From the NCBI RefSeq assembly GCF_001713375.1, contig NZ_CP016449.1:1240001-1304000 (forward strand): a stretch of 64,000 nt of DNA, in the 5' to 3' direction. The position numbers and the translations under genes are program-made. Numbering within the stretch: position 1 is the stretch's first letter; every line of letters begins with the position of its first letter. Shown piece after piece: positions 1 to 11,245 of the stretch. The notes under the pieces are model-generated. The model made no database searches. It was not told where the DNA came from and worked only from the letters and a program-made list of their open reading frames with translations. The DNA comes from Hydrogenophaga sp. RAC07 (lineage in GTDB: Bacteria; Pseudomonadota; Gammaproteobacteria; Burkholderiales; Burkholderiaceae_C).

Positions 1-667
1 GCTTGTGCTGCGACAAGGTGGCCAGCGTGAGCGTGTGCAGGATCTCGTCGACCAGCGTGAACGGCGCGGCAAGTGCGGCGGCCATGGGCTCGAAGGTGGG
101 CTGGCTGCTGGCCAATGACTCGGCATAGCGCACGAAGGCAAAACGTTCGTCGACCGCGTCGCGCAGCACGTCGGCGAGGTCGTTGAGGTAGAGCGTGGCG
201 ATGTGGCGCGCCTTGTCCTGCACGCCCAGCGCGCCAAAGGCCCAGGCCAGCGGGTCGCCGCCTTCTTCGCTGAGCGCGGCGTCCACGTAGACCTCCAGCG
301 CGGCAAAGCGCGGGCCTTCGGGGAGCAGCTCGCGCGCGGCGATGCGGTGCGCCAGGGTCGAGTCTCGGCCTTGCAGAAAGGCGATCACGAGGCCGATGGT
401 GGCGCGGTAGCGGGCAAACTGGTCGAGGAAGGCGTGCACGCTGGCTGTACGCTGGGCTTCAGGTTGCGCCAGTGCGTGGCTGCGCACGGACTCCAGCCCG
501 GCCGGTGAAAACAGCTTGAGCACCAGCGCCAGCGCCAGATCGGCCTGCACCGCGTCGACCCCGCGCGAGCGCAGGAAGCCGGTGATGTAGGCGGTGGAGG
601 GGTAGGGCGTGTTGAGCTGCGTCATCGGGGGGATGAGGCTCAGCACGCGCAGGGCTGGGGTGGTCAT
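1..667 (-). CDS. B12-binding domain radical SAM protein (5' part, runs off the window)
   Basis: The reading frame opens at ATG 667 and stays open to base 1, so only the first 222 codons are visible. The N-terminus (MTTPALRVLSLIPPMTQLN, then PYPSTAYITGFLRSRG) is the hallmark start of a family of B12-binding-domain radical SAM proteins, in which a Rossmann-like cobalamin domain precedes a CxxxCxxC radical SAM core. That core would lie beyond the left edge and cannot be checked. The rest of the visible part is helical, with no membrane segments. Neighbour upstream is gcvP on the same strand, 88 nt away. Function within the family is generally unknown; the assignment is by resemblance of the N-terminus only. 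Confidence 0.65.
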   Translation of the reverse strand, partial: MTTPALRVLSLIPPMTQLNTPYPSTAYITGFLRSRGVDAVQADLALALVLKLFSPAGLESVRSHALAQPEAQRTASVHAFLDQFARYRATIGLVIAFLQGRDSTLAHRIAARELLPEGPRFAALEVYVDAALSEEGGDPLAWAFGALGVQDKARHIATLYLNDLADVLRDAVDERFAFVRYAESLASSQPTFEPMAAALAAPFTLVDEILHTLTLATLSQHK

Positions 668-755
668 GGTGTCGCTTCGGGGGGTTCCCGATTGTGAGGC
701 TTGGGACCGCTCCAGCCGACCTCACCCACCCGATGGGCGGGCGAGGACCCGGAAA

Positions 756-3653
<2,898 letters not shown>

Positions 3654-3675
3654 GGAAAGGCTCCGGCGGAATGGT

Positions 3676-4047
3676 TCAGGCGTTGGATGAGAAGGCGGCG
3701 TAGGCGGTCTCGTCGAGCAGGGCGTCGACCTGTGCCGGGTCGGACAGCTTGACCTTGAAGAACCAGCCGCTCTTGAGCGGGTCGCTGTTGGCCAGCGAGG
3801 GGTCGGCGCGCAGGGCTTCGTTGACCTCGGTCACTTCACCGCTCACGGGCATGTACACGTCGGCCGCGGCCTTGACGGACTCGACAACGCCGGCCACGTC
3901 CTTCTGCGCAAAGCTCTTGCCCACCTCGGGCAGGTCGACAAACACCACGTCGCCCAGCGCGTCCTGCGCATGCACGGTGATGCCGACGGTGGCGATGTCG
4001 CCGTCAACGCTGATCCATTCGTGGTCTTCGGTGTACTTGGTGGTCAT
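3676..4047 (-). CDS. gcvH: Glycine cleavage system H protein
   Basis: Lipoyl carrier protein of 123 aa that shuttles the aminomethyl intermediate from GcvP to GcvT. The lipoylation lysine is K59 in [11 protein letters not shown], and the fold markers YTEDHEWI and MPVSGEV are in place. The frame is open further upstream, but ATG 4047 is chosen because it gives the canonical [11 protein letters not shown] start and is preceded by CAGGAG at normal spacing. It lies between gcvT (35 nt) and gcvP (22 nt). Confidence 0.97.
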   Translation of the reverse strand: MTTKYTEDHEWISVDGDIATVGITVHAQDALGDVVFVDLPEVGKSFAQKDVAGVVESVKAAADVYMPVSGEVTEVNEALRADPSLANSDPLKSGWFFKVKLSDPAQVDALLDETAYAAFSSNA

Positions 4048-4082
4048 GGGAAAGCTCCTGAAAAAAGAAGAGGGACAGGGAT

Positions 4083-5207
4083 TCAACCGCGGAAGTAGCG
4101 GTTGGGCACAAAGGGCATGGCGCTGACTTCCATGGGCACCGGCTTGCCGCGCACCATGGCGTGCAGGCGCGTGCCCAAGGCCGCGTGTGCGGGGCTCACA
4201 TAGCCCATGGCCACGGGCTTGTCGGCGCTGGGGCCGAGCAGGCCGCTGGTGACTTCGCCGATGGTCTCGCCGCCGGGGGTTTGCAGCGCGGTGTGGTCAC
4301 GCACGGGAACACGTTCGAGCGCGATCAAACCGACACGCTTGCGTTGCAACGGCTCGGTGCCATCGAGCTGCGCGAGCACACGCGCCGCACCCGGAAAGCC
4401 GCCCGCTCGCGCGCCACCGGTGCGACGCACTTTCTGCATCGCCCAGTTGAGCGCGGCTTCCACCGGCGTGGTGGTGGTGTCGATGTCGTTGCCGTAGAGG
4501 CACAGGCCGGCTTCCAGGCGCAGCGAGTTGCGGGCGCCCAGACCCACCGGTTTCACCTCGGGCTCGGCCAGCAGGGCGCGGGCGAAGGCCTCGGCGCTCG
4601 CAGCCGGCACCGAGATCTCGAAGCCGTCTTCGCCGGTGTAGCCGCTGCGGGTGATGAAGAGGTCGGCGCCTTGCCAGTTGAAGGCGCCGCCGGTCATGAA
4701 GACCAGCTTGTCCACGCCGGGCACGAGCCGCTGAAGCGCCGTCACAGCTTGTGGGCCTTGCAGGGCAAGCAGGCCGCGATCGAACTGGGGCTCGACGGTG
4801 CAGCGGCTGCCGATGCGCTCGATGATGTGGGCCAGGTCGCCGTGTTTGCAGGCACCGTTGACGATCACGAAGAGGTCGGTGCCCCGGTTCACGAACATCA
4901 GGTCGTCGATGATGCCGCCGACGTCGTTGAGCAGCAGGCCGTAGCGCTGCTTGCCCACGGCCAGATCGATCACGTCCACCGGCATCAGCGACTCGAAGGC
5001 CGCGGCAGCATCCGCGCCCACCAGCCTCAGCTGGCCCATGTGCGAGACATCGAACAGGCCGGCGGCTGCGCGGGTGTGGTGGTGTTCAGCCATCAGGCCG
5101 GCGGGGTACTGCACCGGCATGCTGTAGCCGGCAAACGGCACCATGCGGGCGCCGAGTTCGGTGTGCAGGGCGTGCAACGGGGTCTTGAGGAGATCGGTGT
5201 CGGACAC
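4083..5207 (-). CDS. gcvT: Glycine cleavage system aminomethyltransferase, T protein
   Basis: Transfers the methylene group from lipoyl-GcvH to tetrahydrofolate and releases ammonia. The 374-aa product has the expected folate-binding GcvT features: [16 protein letters not shown] near the N-terminus, [10 protein letters not shown], and [10 protein letters not shown]. The start taken is GTG 5207 (GTG-TCC-GAC-ACC), since the product then begins [14 protein letters not shown] as expected. A further upstream GTG at 5276 is in frame but lies inside the conserved 3' end of the glycine riboswitch, so it is unlikely to be used. First gene of the gcvTHP operon; an alternative hairpin with a T-run lies between riboswitch and start. 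Confidence 0.95.
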   Translation of the reverse strand: MSDTDLLKTPLHALHTELGARMVPFAGYSMPVQYPAGLMAEHHHTRAAAGLFDVSHMGQLRLVGADAAAAFESLMPVDVIDLAVGKQRYGLLLNDVGGIIDDLMFVNRGTDLFVIVNGACKHGDLAHIIERIGSRCTVEPQFDRGLLALQGPQAVTALQRLVPGVDKLVFMTGGAFNWQGADLFITRSGYTGEDGFEISVPAASAEAFARALLAEPEVKPVGLGARNSLRLEAGLCLYGNDIDTTTTPVEAALNWAMQKVRRTGGARAGGFPGAARVLAQLDGTEPLQRKRVGLIALERVPVRDHTALQTPGGETIGEVTSGLLGPSADKPVAMGYVSPAHAALGTRLHAMVRGKPVPMEVSAMPFVPNRYFRG

Positions 5208-5226
5208 GGAGGGCTCGCAGGCAAAA

Positions 5227-5274
5227 GGGGCAGGCCCCAAGGGGGCGGAACACGGTTCATCCGTGCGCTGCCCC
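5227..5274 (-). terminator. Candidate expression-platform terminator of the glycine riboswitch
   Basis: On the minus strand GGGGCAG (5274-5268, the last bases of aptamer 2) can pair with CTGCCCC (5233-5227), followed directly by TTTT. Because the 5' arm belongs to the aptamer's 3' end, ligand binding could compete with terminator formation and give glycine-induced read-through. A shorter GGGG/CCCC hairpin just before the same T-run is an alternative. The pairing is seen by eye; folding energies were not computed. Confidence 0.45.
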
Positions 5275-5476
5275 ACTGTCCGCTTTACCTGAGAGATTCA
5301 CGCGGGCGATGCCGCGTTTGCTCCTTCGGTGGATCGCCTCGATGAGCGATCTCTCTCCAGGGGGGTACACCGGCCTCGCGACCCGTGTTTGCCAGTCCTT
5401 TTGCCTGAGCGTTCAGGGCCACATGGGTGACCTCCTGCGCCTTCGGCGGCCACCTCGGGGGCGGCGCTCTCCTGAC
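5270..5476 (-). promoter_or_regulatory. Tandem glycine riboswitch upstream of gcvT
   Basis: Two consecutive glycine aptamers are readable on the minus strand. Aptamer 1 has CAGGAGAGCG, then GCCGCCGAAGGCGCA, then CGCTCAGGCAAAAGGACTG. Aptamer 2 has TGGAGAGAG, then CCACCGAAGGAGCAAA, then AATCTCTCAGGTAAAG and GGACAGTGGGGC. These are the conserved blocks of the gcvT-type element, and the short linker between the copies is typical of the cooperative tandem class. Location directly before gcvT fits its known role of switching on glycine cleavage when glycine is abundant. Confidence 0.95.
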
Positions 5477-5515
5477 CCGGCCGAGTGTAGCCGACGGCAT
5501 CCTGAAAAGGGTTGC

Positions 5516-6028
5516 TCAGGTGCTTTCCAGGGTGGATTCGGGCAGCAGCTTGGCCAGGCGTTCGCTGATCGCGTCGGCCCGTGCCGCGCCCGCCATGCCC
5601 TCGATGGCCATGAGCATGTCGCGGCTCACCGCCAGCATGGCAGCCGCGTCACGCGCTTCGCGCAACGCGTCCCGGAACTGCGCAGCCATCTCCTTGTGGC
5701 GTGGAGCGAACATGCGCTCGCTGATGTCGAACAAAAACATGCGTGCGCTGGCCAGTGAACGCGGTCCCGAAAAGGCGTCAACCGAGGCTTTGGTGCCCGC
5801 CGGTTCCTGCGGTGATGGCGTTGCAGGCGCAGGTGGGGCCTCGTCAACGATGTAGCCCTGGGCCAGCAACTCGCGCACGATCCCGGCGCCCAGGCCTCCA
5901 AAGAGCGCCTGCAGCGAGGCCGTGGCCTTGCGACCGTCCGCCACCAGCAGCACGGCGCGCTCGCGCTGGCCCAGCGTGCGTTGGCCGGGTTGCAGCTCGG
6001 CGCGGCCTTTGTCGGTCTTGTTCAGCAT
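5516..6028 (-). CDS. Uncharacterised small protein
   Basis: Not recognised. The 170-aa product starting at ATG 6028 (MLNKTDKGRAELQPGQRTLG) has a basic, polar N-terminus, a Pro/Ala/Thr-rich linker around residues 85-105 and a helical C-terminal half rich in Ala, Arg and Glu. It has no signal peptide or membrane segment. The N-terminal part (KGRAEL, RERAVLLVADGRK, LLAQGYIV) looks like a small winged-helix or response-type domain seen in unannotated Burkholderiales proteins, but no function is claimed. An ATG 11 codons further upstream is in frame. It sits alone between ETF-QO and the glycine riboswitch. Confidence 0.6.
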   Translation of the reverse strand: MLNKTDKGRAELQPGQRTLGQRERAVLLVADGRKATASLQALFGGLGAGIVRELLAQGYIVDEAPPAPATPSPQEPAGTKASVDAFSGPRSLASARMFLFDISERMFAPRHKEMAAQFRDALREARDAAAMLAVSRDMLMAIEGMAGAARADAISERLAKLLPESTLEST

Positions 6029-6157
6029 GGTGTGGCAGCGTGTGATGGCAGAAGCCCGCACTGTGGTCAGGCCATGTGACGACGCGGTGAAACACAGACG
6101 TGAAAAAGCCGCCCGGAGGCGGCTTGTCGAAGGAATCCCGGAAGGCCGTGACTTCGC

Positions 6158-7843
6158 TCACATGCCCGCGTAGTTCGGTCCACCGCCCCCCTCGGGCGTG
6201 ACCCACACGATGTTCTGCGTCGGATCCTTGATGTCGCAGGTCTTGCAGTGCACGCAGTTCTGCGCGTTGATCTGCAGGCGGTCGGTGTTGTCGTCGTTCT
6301 TCACGTACTCGTAGACGCCTGCCGGGCAGTAGCGGCTCTCGGGGCCGGCGTACTTGGCCAGGTTGATCTGCACCGGCACGCTGTTGTTCTTGAGCGTGAG
6401 GTGGGCCGGCTGGTTCTCTTCGTGGTTGGTGTTGGACACGAACACGCTGGAGAGCTTGTCGAAGGTGATCTTGCCGTCGGGCTTGGGGTACGTGATCTTC
6501 GGCATCTCGTCGGCCGGGCGCAGCTTCAGGTGGTCGGGTGTGGTGTTGTGCAGCGTCCAGGGCGGCGTCTTCACGCCCACCTTGGGCAGGAACCAGTGCT
6601 CCACACCGGTCATGAGCTTGCCCAGCAACGGGCTCTTCTTGAACCAGTTCTTGAAGTTGCGGTAGGTCCAGAGCTCCTCATGCAGCCAGCTTTTCTCGAA
6701 GCGCTCGGTGAATCCGGAAAGCTCGTCGCTCTGGCGGCCGGCGGTCACCGCTTCAAACGCGGCTTCGGCGCAGAGCATGCCGCTCTTGATGGCCGCGTGG
6801 CTGCCCTTGATGCGCGCGGCGTTCAGAAAGCCGGCGTTGCAGCCCACCATGGCGCCACCCGGAAACACCAGCTTGGGCAGGGCCTGTGGCGTGCCGTTGT
6901 TCAGCGCGCGCGCGCCGTAGCCCAGGCGCTTGCCGCCTTCGATGTGCGCGAGGATGCTGGGGTGCGTTTTCCAGCGCTGCATTTCTTCGAACGGCGACAT
7001 CCAGGGGTTCTGGTAGTCCAGGCCGACCACCAGGCCCAGCGTGACCTTGTTGCCTTCGAGGTGGTAGAGGAAACCACCGCCGAAGGTGTCGGCGTCCATG
7101 GGCCAGCCGGCGGTGTGCACCACCAGGCCGGGCTTGGCCTTCTCGGCCGGGATTTCCCACAGCTCCTTGATGCCGATGGCAAACGTCTGCGCGTCCTTGC
7201 CCTCGGTGAGCTTGTATTTGGCGATGAGCTGTTTGCCCAGGTGACCGCGCGCGCCTTCGGCAAACACGGTGTACTTGGCGTGCAGCTCCATGCCGAGCTG
7301 GAAGTGGCCGGTGGGCTCGCCGTCCTTGCCCAGGCCCAGGTGGCCGGTGGCCACACCCTTGACGGAGCCGTCCTCGTTGTAGAGCACTTCGGCCGCGGTG
7401 AAGCCCGGGAAGATTTCCACACCCAGGGCTTCGGCCTGCTCGCCCAGCCACTTGGTGACCGCGCCCAGGCTGATCACATAACAACCGTCGTTGTGGAAGT
7501 TGCGCGGCATCAGCCAGTCGGGCGTGCGGGTGGCGCCGGTCTCGGTGAGCACCAGCAAGTCATCGCCCGTCACGGGCTGGTGCAACGGGGCGCCACGTTC
7601 TTTCCAGTCGGGGAACAGTTCGGTGATGGCGATCGGGTCCATCACCGCGCCACTCAGAATGTGCGCGCCGGGCTCAGAGCCTTTTTCCAGCACACACACA
7701 TTGATCTCGCTGCCCTTCTCGGTGGCCAGCTGCTTGAGGCGGATGGCGGTGGACAGGCCTGCGGGGCCGCCACCGACCACGACCACGTCGTATTCCATGG
7801 CTTCGCGGGGGCCGAACTGGGCCAGCAATTCATCGTGGGTCAT
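6158..7843 (-). CDS. Electron transfer flavoprotein-ubiquinone oxidoreductase
   Basis: Membrane-associated FAD/4Fe-4S enzyme that passes electrons from reduced ETF (from acyl-CoA and other dehydrogenases) to ubiquinone. The 561-aa product has an N-terminal FAD Rossmann motif VVVGGGPAGLSTAIRLKQ, a central ETF-QO domain and a C-terminal ferredoxin-like cluster site with C506, C530, C533 and C536 (CPAGVYEYV, NCVHCKTCDIKDP). Length and cysteine spacing are those of the family. ATG 7843 has GGGGGG-type sequence just upstream. The ETF subunits are not in the window. It is transcribed divergently from the SDR gene; a Fur-like palindrome lies 14 nt before the start. Confidence 0.95.
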   Translation of the reverse strand: MTHDELLAQFGPREAMEYDVVVVGGGPAGLSTAIRLKQLATEKGSEINVCVLEKGSEPGAHILSGAVMDPIAITELFPDWKERGAPLHQPVTGDDLLVLTETGATRTPDWLMPRNFHNDGCYVISLGAVTKWLGEQAEALGVEIFPGFTAAEVLYNEDGSVKGVATGHLGLGKDGEPTGHFQLGMELHAKYTVFAEGARGHLGKQLIAKYKLTEGKDAQTFAIGIKELWEIPAEKAKPGLVVHTAGWPMDADTFGGGFLYHLEGNKVTLGLVVGLDYQNPWMSPFEEMQRWKTHPSILAHIEGGKRLGYGARALNNGTPQALPKLVFPGGAMVGCNAGFLNAARIKGSHAAIKSGMLCAEAAFEAVTAGRQSDELSGFTERFEKSWLHEELWTYRNFKNWFKKSPLLGKLMTGVEHWFLPKVGVKTPPWTLHNTTPDHLKLRPADEMPKITYPKPDGKITFDKLSSVFVSNTNHEENQPAHLTLKNNSVPVQINLAKYAGPESRYCPAGVYEYVKNDDNTDRLQINAQNCVHCKTCDIKDPTQNIVWVTPEGGGGPNYAGM

Positions 7844-7856
7844 CGGGGGGTCTCGC

Positions 7857-7871
7857 TGATAATGATTTTCA
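7857..7871. promoter_or_regulatory. Candidate Fur-like box before ETF-QO
   Basis: TGATAATGATTTTCA matches the 7-1-7 Fur core TGATAATNATTATCA at 14 of 15 defined positions. It lies in the 132-bp divergent region between ETF-QO and the SDR gene, close to the ETF-QO start. ETF-QO carries an Fe-S cluster, so iron control is conceivable, but a single site found by eye is weak evidence. Confidence 0.3.
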
Positions 7872-7975
7872 AGAAGGCGCAGAGTGTGCCTTGCGTGTCA
7901 CTCGACAGACAGCATTTTATGCGGCACCCGCAAAAAATCGAACGGTCGTACTAATTTCTACTGAGGACTTGCATC

Positions 7976-8758
7976 GTGGCATACAGCATGGACTTGTCGG
8001 GCCGCGTGGCCTTGATCACCGGGGCATCGGGCGGGCTGGGCGAACAGTTCGCCAAAACCCTGGCCAAAGCCGGCGCGGCCGTGGTGCTCGCCAGCCGCCG
8101 CACCGACCGCCTCATGGCCCTGCGCGCACACATCGAAGCCGAAGGCGGCGACGCCCACGTGGTGGCCATGGACGTGACCGACCAGGCCTCCATCAAGGCC
8201 GCGGTGGCACACGCCGAAACGGAGGTCGGCGCGATCGACATCCTCGTCAACAATTCCGGCGTGAGCACCACGCAGCGTCTGCAGGACGTGAGCGAGGAAG
8301 ACTACGACTTCATCTTCAACACCAACACCAAGGGTGCTTTTTTCGTGGCGCAAGAGGTGGGCAAGCGCATGCTGGCTCGTGCCAAGGGTGCGGCGCCCGG
8401 TACCTATGTGGGTGGGCGCATCGTCAACATCGCGTCCATGGCCGGCCTGAAGGTGCTGCCGCAGATCGGCGTGTACTGCATGAGCAAGGCGGCGGTGGTG
8501 CAGATGACCAAGGCCATGGCGGTGGAGTGGGGCAAGTACGGCATCAACGTGAACGCGATCTGCCCGGGCTACATCGACACCGAGATCAACCACCACCACT
8601 GGCAGACCGAACAGGGCCAGAAGCTCATCGGCATGTTGCCGCGCAAGCGGGTGGGTGTGCCGACCGATCTGGACGCGGTGCTGGTGATGCTGTGCTCGAA
8701 CGAGAGCCATTTCATCAACGGCGCGGTGATCGCCGCCGACGACGGTTTCGGAGCCTGA
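7976..8758 (+). CDS. Short-chain dehydrogenase/reductase (SDR)
   Basis: NAD(P)-dependent oxidoreductase of 260 aa. Cofactor motif TGASGGLG is at residues 15-22, NNSG at 92-95, and the catalytic set S154, Y167 and K171 (VYCMSK) is complete. A GTG start at 7976 has GAGGA about 9 nt upstream; ATG 7988 is an alternative four codons in. The stop codon abuts the ATG of the EamA transporter (TGAATG), and that gene in turn overlaps a thioesterase, so the three form one operon. With the thioesterase, a role in acyl-CoA or hydroxyacyl metabolism is possible; the substrate cannot be read from sequence. Confidence 0.93.
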   Translation: MAYSMDLSGRVALITGASGGLGEQFAKTLAKAGAAVVLASRRTDRLMALRAHIEAEGGDAHVVAMDVTDQASIKAAVAHAETEVGAIDILVNNSGVSTTQRLQDVSEEDYDFIFNTNTKGAFFVAQEVGKRMLARAKGAAPGTYVGGRIVNIASMAGLKVLPQIGVYCMSKAAVVQMTKAMAVEWGKYGINVNAICPGYIDTEINHHHWQTEQGQKLIGMLPRKRVGVPTDLDAVLVMLCSNESHFINGAVIAADDGFGA

Positions 8759-9703
8759 ATGACCACTGCGGTGCTGGGCCGGCCTTCGGGCTGGCCGCCG
8801 GGCATGGTCACCGGCATCTTCGCGGGCCTGGGTGCCGGCGCGTTCTGGGGCACGACCTTCATCGCGCCCCTGATTGCACCCGGTTTCAGCTCGATCGACC
8901 TCACCGTGGGGCGCTACCTCTCGTGTGGTTTGCTGTCGGTAGTTTTGTTGCTATGGGCCGCCCTTCGGGGTGACACGCAACGCCCCACGCTGGCCCAGGC
9001 GGGCGCGGCGCTCTGGCTCAGCCTGCTGGGCTACACCGGTTACTACCTGCTGCTGGTGCTGGCCATCCAGGCCGCGGGCGCGGCGCTGCCGGTGCTGATC
9101 ATCGGCACCATTCCGTTGTGGATCATGTTGTTGGGCAAACCCAAAGGTTTGCGCTGGCGGTCGTTGGTGCCAGGCGTGTTGCTCACGGTGGCGGGCATGG
9201 CGCTGATGATGCAGGTGACGGCGCACGGGCAGGACGGAAGCGTGGGCACGAACCTGTGGCTCGGCATTCTTTACGCGGTGCTCGCCATGCTGTCTTGGAC
9301 CGCGTTTGGCCTGCTCAATGCCCGCTGGCTGGCCAGACACCCCGAAGTCAATTCCACGGTCTGGGCCAATTGGCTCGGTCTTGCCGCGGGAGTGGGGGCG
9401 CTGGCCATCTGGGCGGTGGCCGGCACCGATCTGGCCACGCTGGTGTCGCGCCCGGGCTTCGGCACCTTTGTGGCGGTATGTGTGGTCACTGGCATCGGCG
9501 CAGCCTGGGTGGCCTCGGTGCTGTGGAACATGGCCAGCCGCCGGCTCAGCGCCAGTCTGGCAGGCCAACTCATCGTGAGCGAGACCGTGTTCGGACTCGT
9601 CTACAGCTTCGCCTGGGACGGCGCCTGGCCTGCTGCCTTGCAGTGGGCCGCGTGCGCGTTGTTCGTCCTCGGCATCATTGCTTCCATCAAGGCCCACCGA
9701 TGA
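8759..9703 (+). CDS. EamA/DMT-family membrane transporter
   Basis: Inner-membrane protein of 314 aa with about ten hydrophobic segments arranged as two EamA repeats. Typical DMT stretches are visible: GAFWGTTFIAPLI near the N-terminus, GYTGYYLLLVLAIQAAGAAL and LIIGTIPLWIMLL in the first half, and SLAGQLIVSETVFGLVYSF near the end. The family exports amino acids, nucleotides and other metabolites; the substrate here is unknown. ATG 8759 follows the SDR stop directly, and the end overlaps the thioesterase start by ATGA, indicating translational coupling. Confidence 0.92.
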   Translation: MTTAVLGRPSGWPPGMVTGIFAGLGAGAFWGTTFIAPLIAPGFSSIDLTVGRYLSCGLLSVVLLLWAALRGDTQRPTLAQAGAALWLSLLGYTGYYLLLVLAIQAAGAALPVLIIGTIPLWIMLLGKPKGLRWRSLVPGVLLTVAGMALMMQVTAHGQDGSVGTNLWLGILYAVLAMLSWTAFGLLNARWLARHPEVNSTVWANWLGLAAGVGALAIWAVAGTDLATLVSRPGFGTFVAVCVVTGIGAAWVASVLWNMASRRLSASLAGQLIVSETVFGLVYSFAWDGAWPAALQWAACALFVLGIIASIKAHR

Positions 9704-10122
9704 AGTTCGAGTTGCCCGCGCAGAAGAAAGAAGTGTTCTGCATGACCATCCCCATCCGCTGGGGCGACATGGATGCGATGGGGCATGTGAACAACACCAC
9801 CTATTTCAGATACCTCGAGACGATCCGTATCGAGTGGATGCGCAGCATCGGCTGCCAACCCGACCCGCAGGGCGAGGGCCCGGTGATCGTCAATGCCTTC
9901 TGCACCTTCCACAAGCAGCTGGAGTTTCCCGGCGACGTGATCGCCACCATGTTTGCCAGCGATGTGGGGCGCAGCAGCTTCGAGACCTGGTGCACCTTGA
10001 CGCGCAGCGACGACCCCGGGACGGTGTACGCCTCGGGCGGCGCGACCACCGTGTGGGTTGATTTTCCGAAGCAGAAGTCGGCGCCGATTCCCGACAGGCT
10101 GAGGTTGCGCCTGCAGGACTGA
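9700..10122 (+). CDS. Acyl-CoA thioesterase (4HBT/hot-dog fold)
   Basis: Small cytoplasmic hot-dog thioesterase of 140 aa. The 4-hydroxybenzoyl-CoA thioesterase signature RWGDMDAMGHVNNTTYFRY spans residues 20-38, with the usual catalytic Asp in the DMD segment. It starts at ATG 9700, overlapping the transporter stop by 4 nt. The acyl-CoA substrate cannot be inferred. It closes the SDR-EamA-thioesterase operon and is convergent with the next gene, only 2 nt away. Confidence 0.92.
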   Translation: MKFELPAQKKEVFCMTIPIRWGDMDAMGHVNNTTYFRYLETIRIEWMRSIGCQPDPQGEGPVIVNAFCTFHKQLEFPGDVIATMFASDVGRSSFETWCTLTRSDDPGTVYASGGATTVWVDFPKQKSAPIPDRLRLRLQD

Positions 10123-10124
10123 GT

Positions 10125-10703
10125 TCAGGCGGGCTTGGCCTTCGGCACCCGCCCCATCACATAAAACTCCGGGTTGGGCTGCATGTTGCTGAAGCTGGCC
10201 ATGCGGTTGGACAGGCCGAAGAACGCGGTGATGGCGGCGATGTCCCAGATGTCTTCGTCGGAAAAACCGTGGGCGTGCAGCGGCGCGAAGTCGTCGTCGT
10301 TGACCTCGTGTGAATTCAGGCAGACCTTCATCGCGAAATCGAGCATGGCTTTCTGGCGCGGCGATATGTCCGCCTTGTGGTGATTCACCGCCACCTGATC
10401 GGCCACCAAGGGCTTCTTCTCGTAGATGCGCAGGATGGCGCCGTGCGCCACCACGCAGTAGAGGCAGTGGTTGGCTGCACTCGTGGTGGTTACGATCATT
10501 TCGCGGTCGCCCTTGGTCAGCGATCCTTCTTCCTTGAGCATCAGCGCGTCGTGGTACGCGAAGAACGCGCGCCACTCGGCGGGGCGGCGGGCGAGCGCCA
10601 GAAACACGTTGGGCACAAAACCGGCCTTGGCCTGAACTTCGAGCACCTTGGCCTTGATGTCTTCGGGCAGGTCGTTGATGTCGGGGGCGGGGTAGCGGTT
10701 CAT
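10125..10703 (-). CDS. Peroxidase-related enzyme, AhpD/carboxymuconolactone decarboxylase-like
   Basis: Protein of 192 aa with the AhpD-type active site C80-x-x-C83 and H87 (NHCLYCVVAHGA), as in the alkylhydroperoxidase-like peroxidase-related enzymes. These use the cysteine pair for peroxide reduction or thiol-disulfide relay. ATG 10703 is chosen because it follows GGAGAC and gives the expected MNRYPAPDINDLPEDI start. It lies divergent from a second CMD-domain gene at 10813, about 110 bp away, suggesting a shared regulatory region. Confidence 0.9.
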   Translation of the reverse strand: MNRYPAPDINDLPEDIKAKVLEVQAKAGFVPNVFLALARRPAEWRAFFAYHDALMLKEEGSLTKGDREMIVTTTSAANHCLYCVVAHGAILRIYEKKPLVADQVAVNHHKADISPRQKAMLDFAMKVCLNSHEVNDDDFAPLHAHGFSDEDIWDIAAITAFFGLSNRMASFSNMQPNPEFYVMGRVPKAKPA

Positions 10704-10812
10704 GTCGGTCTCCGTTGGGTGCAAGTGGCGTTGGGTGCAACGCATGGTACCGGCCGCCACGGCCTTGCGGTATCGTTGACGCGACTTCCTTTCTCATCCT
10801 CCGGATCACACC

Positions 10813-11199
10813 ATGCAAGACAACAACGACCCCGAATTCGAACGCGGACTTGCCATGCGCAAGCAGGTCATGGGCGAGGCCTTCGTGGCCCATGCGTTCG
10901 CCAACATGACCCCGTTCACCGAGCCGATCCAGCAGCACATCACGCGCAAGGCCTGGGGCGACGTGTGGCAGCGCGGCACGCTGGACCTGAAGACACGCAG
11001 CCTGATCACCGTGACCATGCTGGCCGCGCTGGGCAAGCAGCACGAGCTCAAAGGGCACGTGCGCGGTGCGCTCAACAACGGCGCCACACCGGCCGAGCTG
11101 CAAGAGGTGCTGCTGCAGGTGGCTGTGTACTGCGGCGTGCCCACGGCGGTGGAGGCCTTCCGCACAGCGGCCAGCGTGGTCGACGCCGAGCAGCCCTGA
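10813..11199 (+). CDS. Carboxymuconolactone decarboxylase family protein (PcaC-like)
   Basis: A 128-aa all-helical CMD-domain protein resembling 4-carboxymuconolactone decarboxylase: RGLAMRKQVMG, ITRKAWGDVWQR, LDLKTRSLITVTMLAALG and HVRGALNNGATPAEL are all typical. No CxxC peroxidatic pair is present, which separates it from the neighbouring AhpD-like gene. Other protocatechuate genes are absent from the window, so a true role in beta-ketoadipate degradation is not supported by context. A hairpin (GCAGCCC TGA GGGCTGC, 11190-11206) carries the stop codon in its loop, but it lacks an immediate T-run. Confidence 0.9.
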   Translation: MQDNNDPEFERGLAMRKQVMGEAFVAHAFANMTPFTEPIQQHITRKAWGDVWQRGTLDLKTRSLITVTMLAALGKQHELKGHVRGALNNGATPAELQEVLLQVAVYCGVPTAVEAFRTAASVVDAEQP

Positions 11200-11245
11200 G
11201 GGCTGCCGCTACGATCGGATTTTTCATCCTCCCCGGAGCCTTGAC

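Noticed and set aside
5208..5276. GTG 5276 as the gcvT start
   Set aside because: It lies inside the conserved 3' strand of the glycine riboswitch. GTG 5207 gives the normal family N-terminus.
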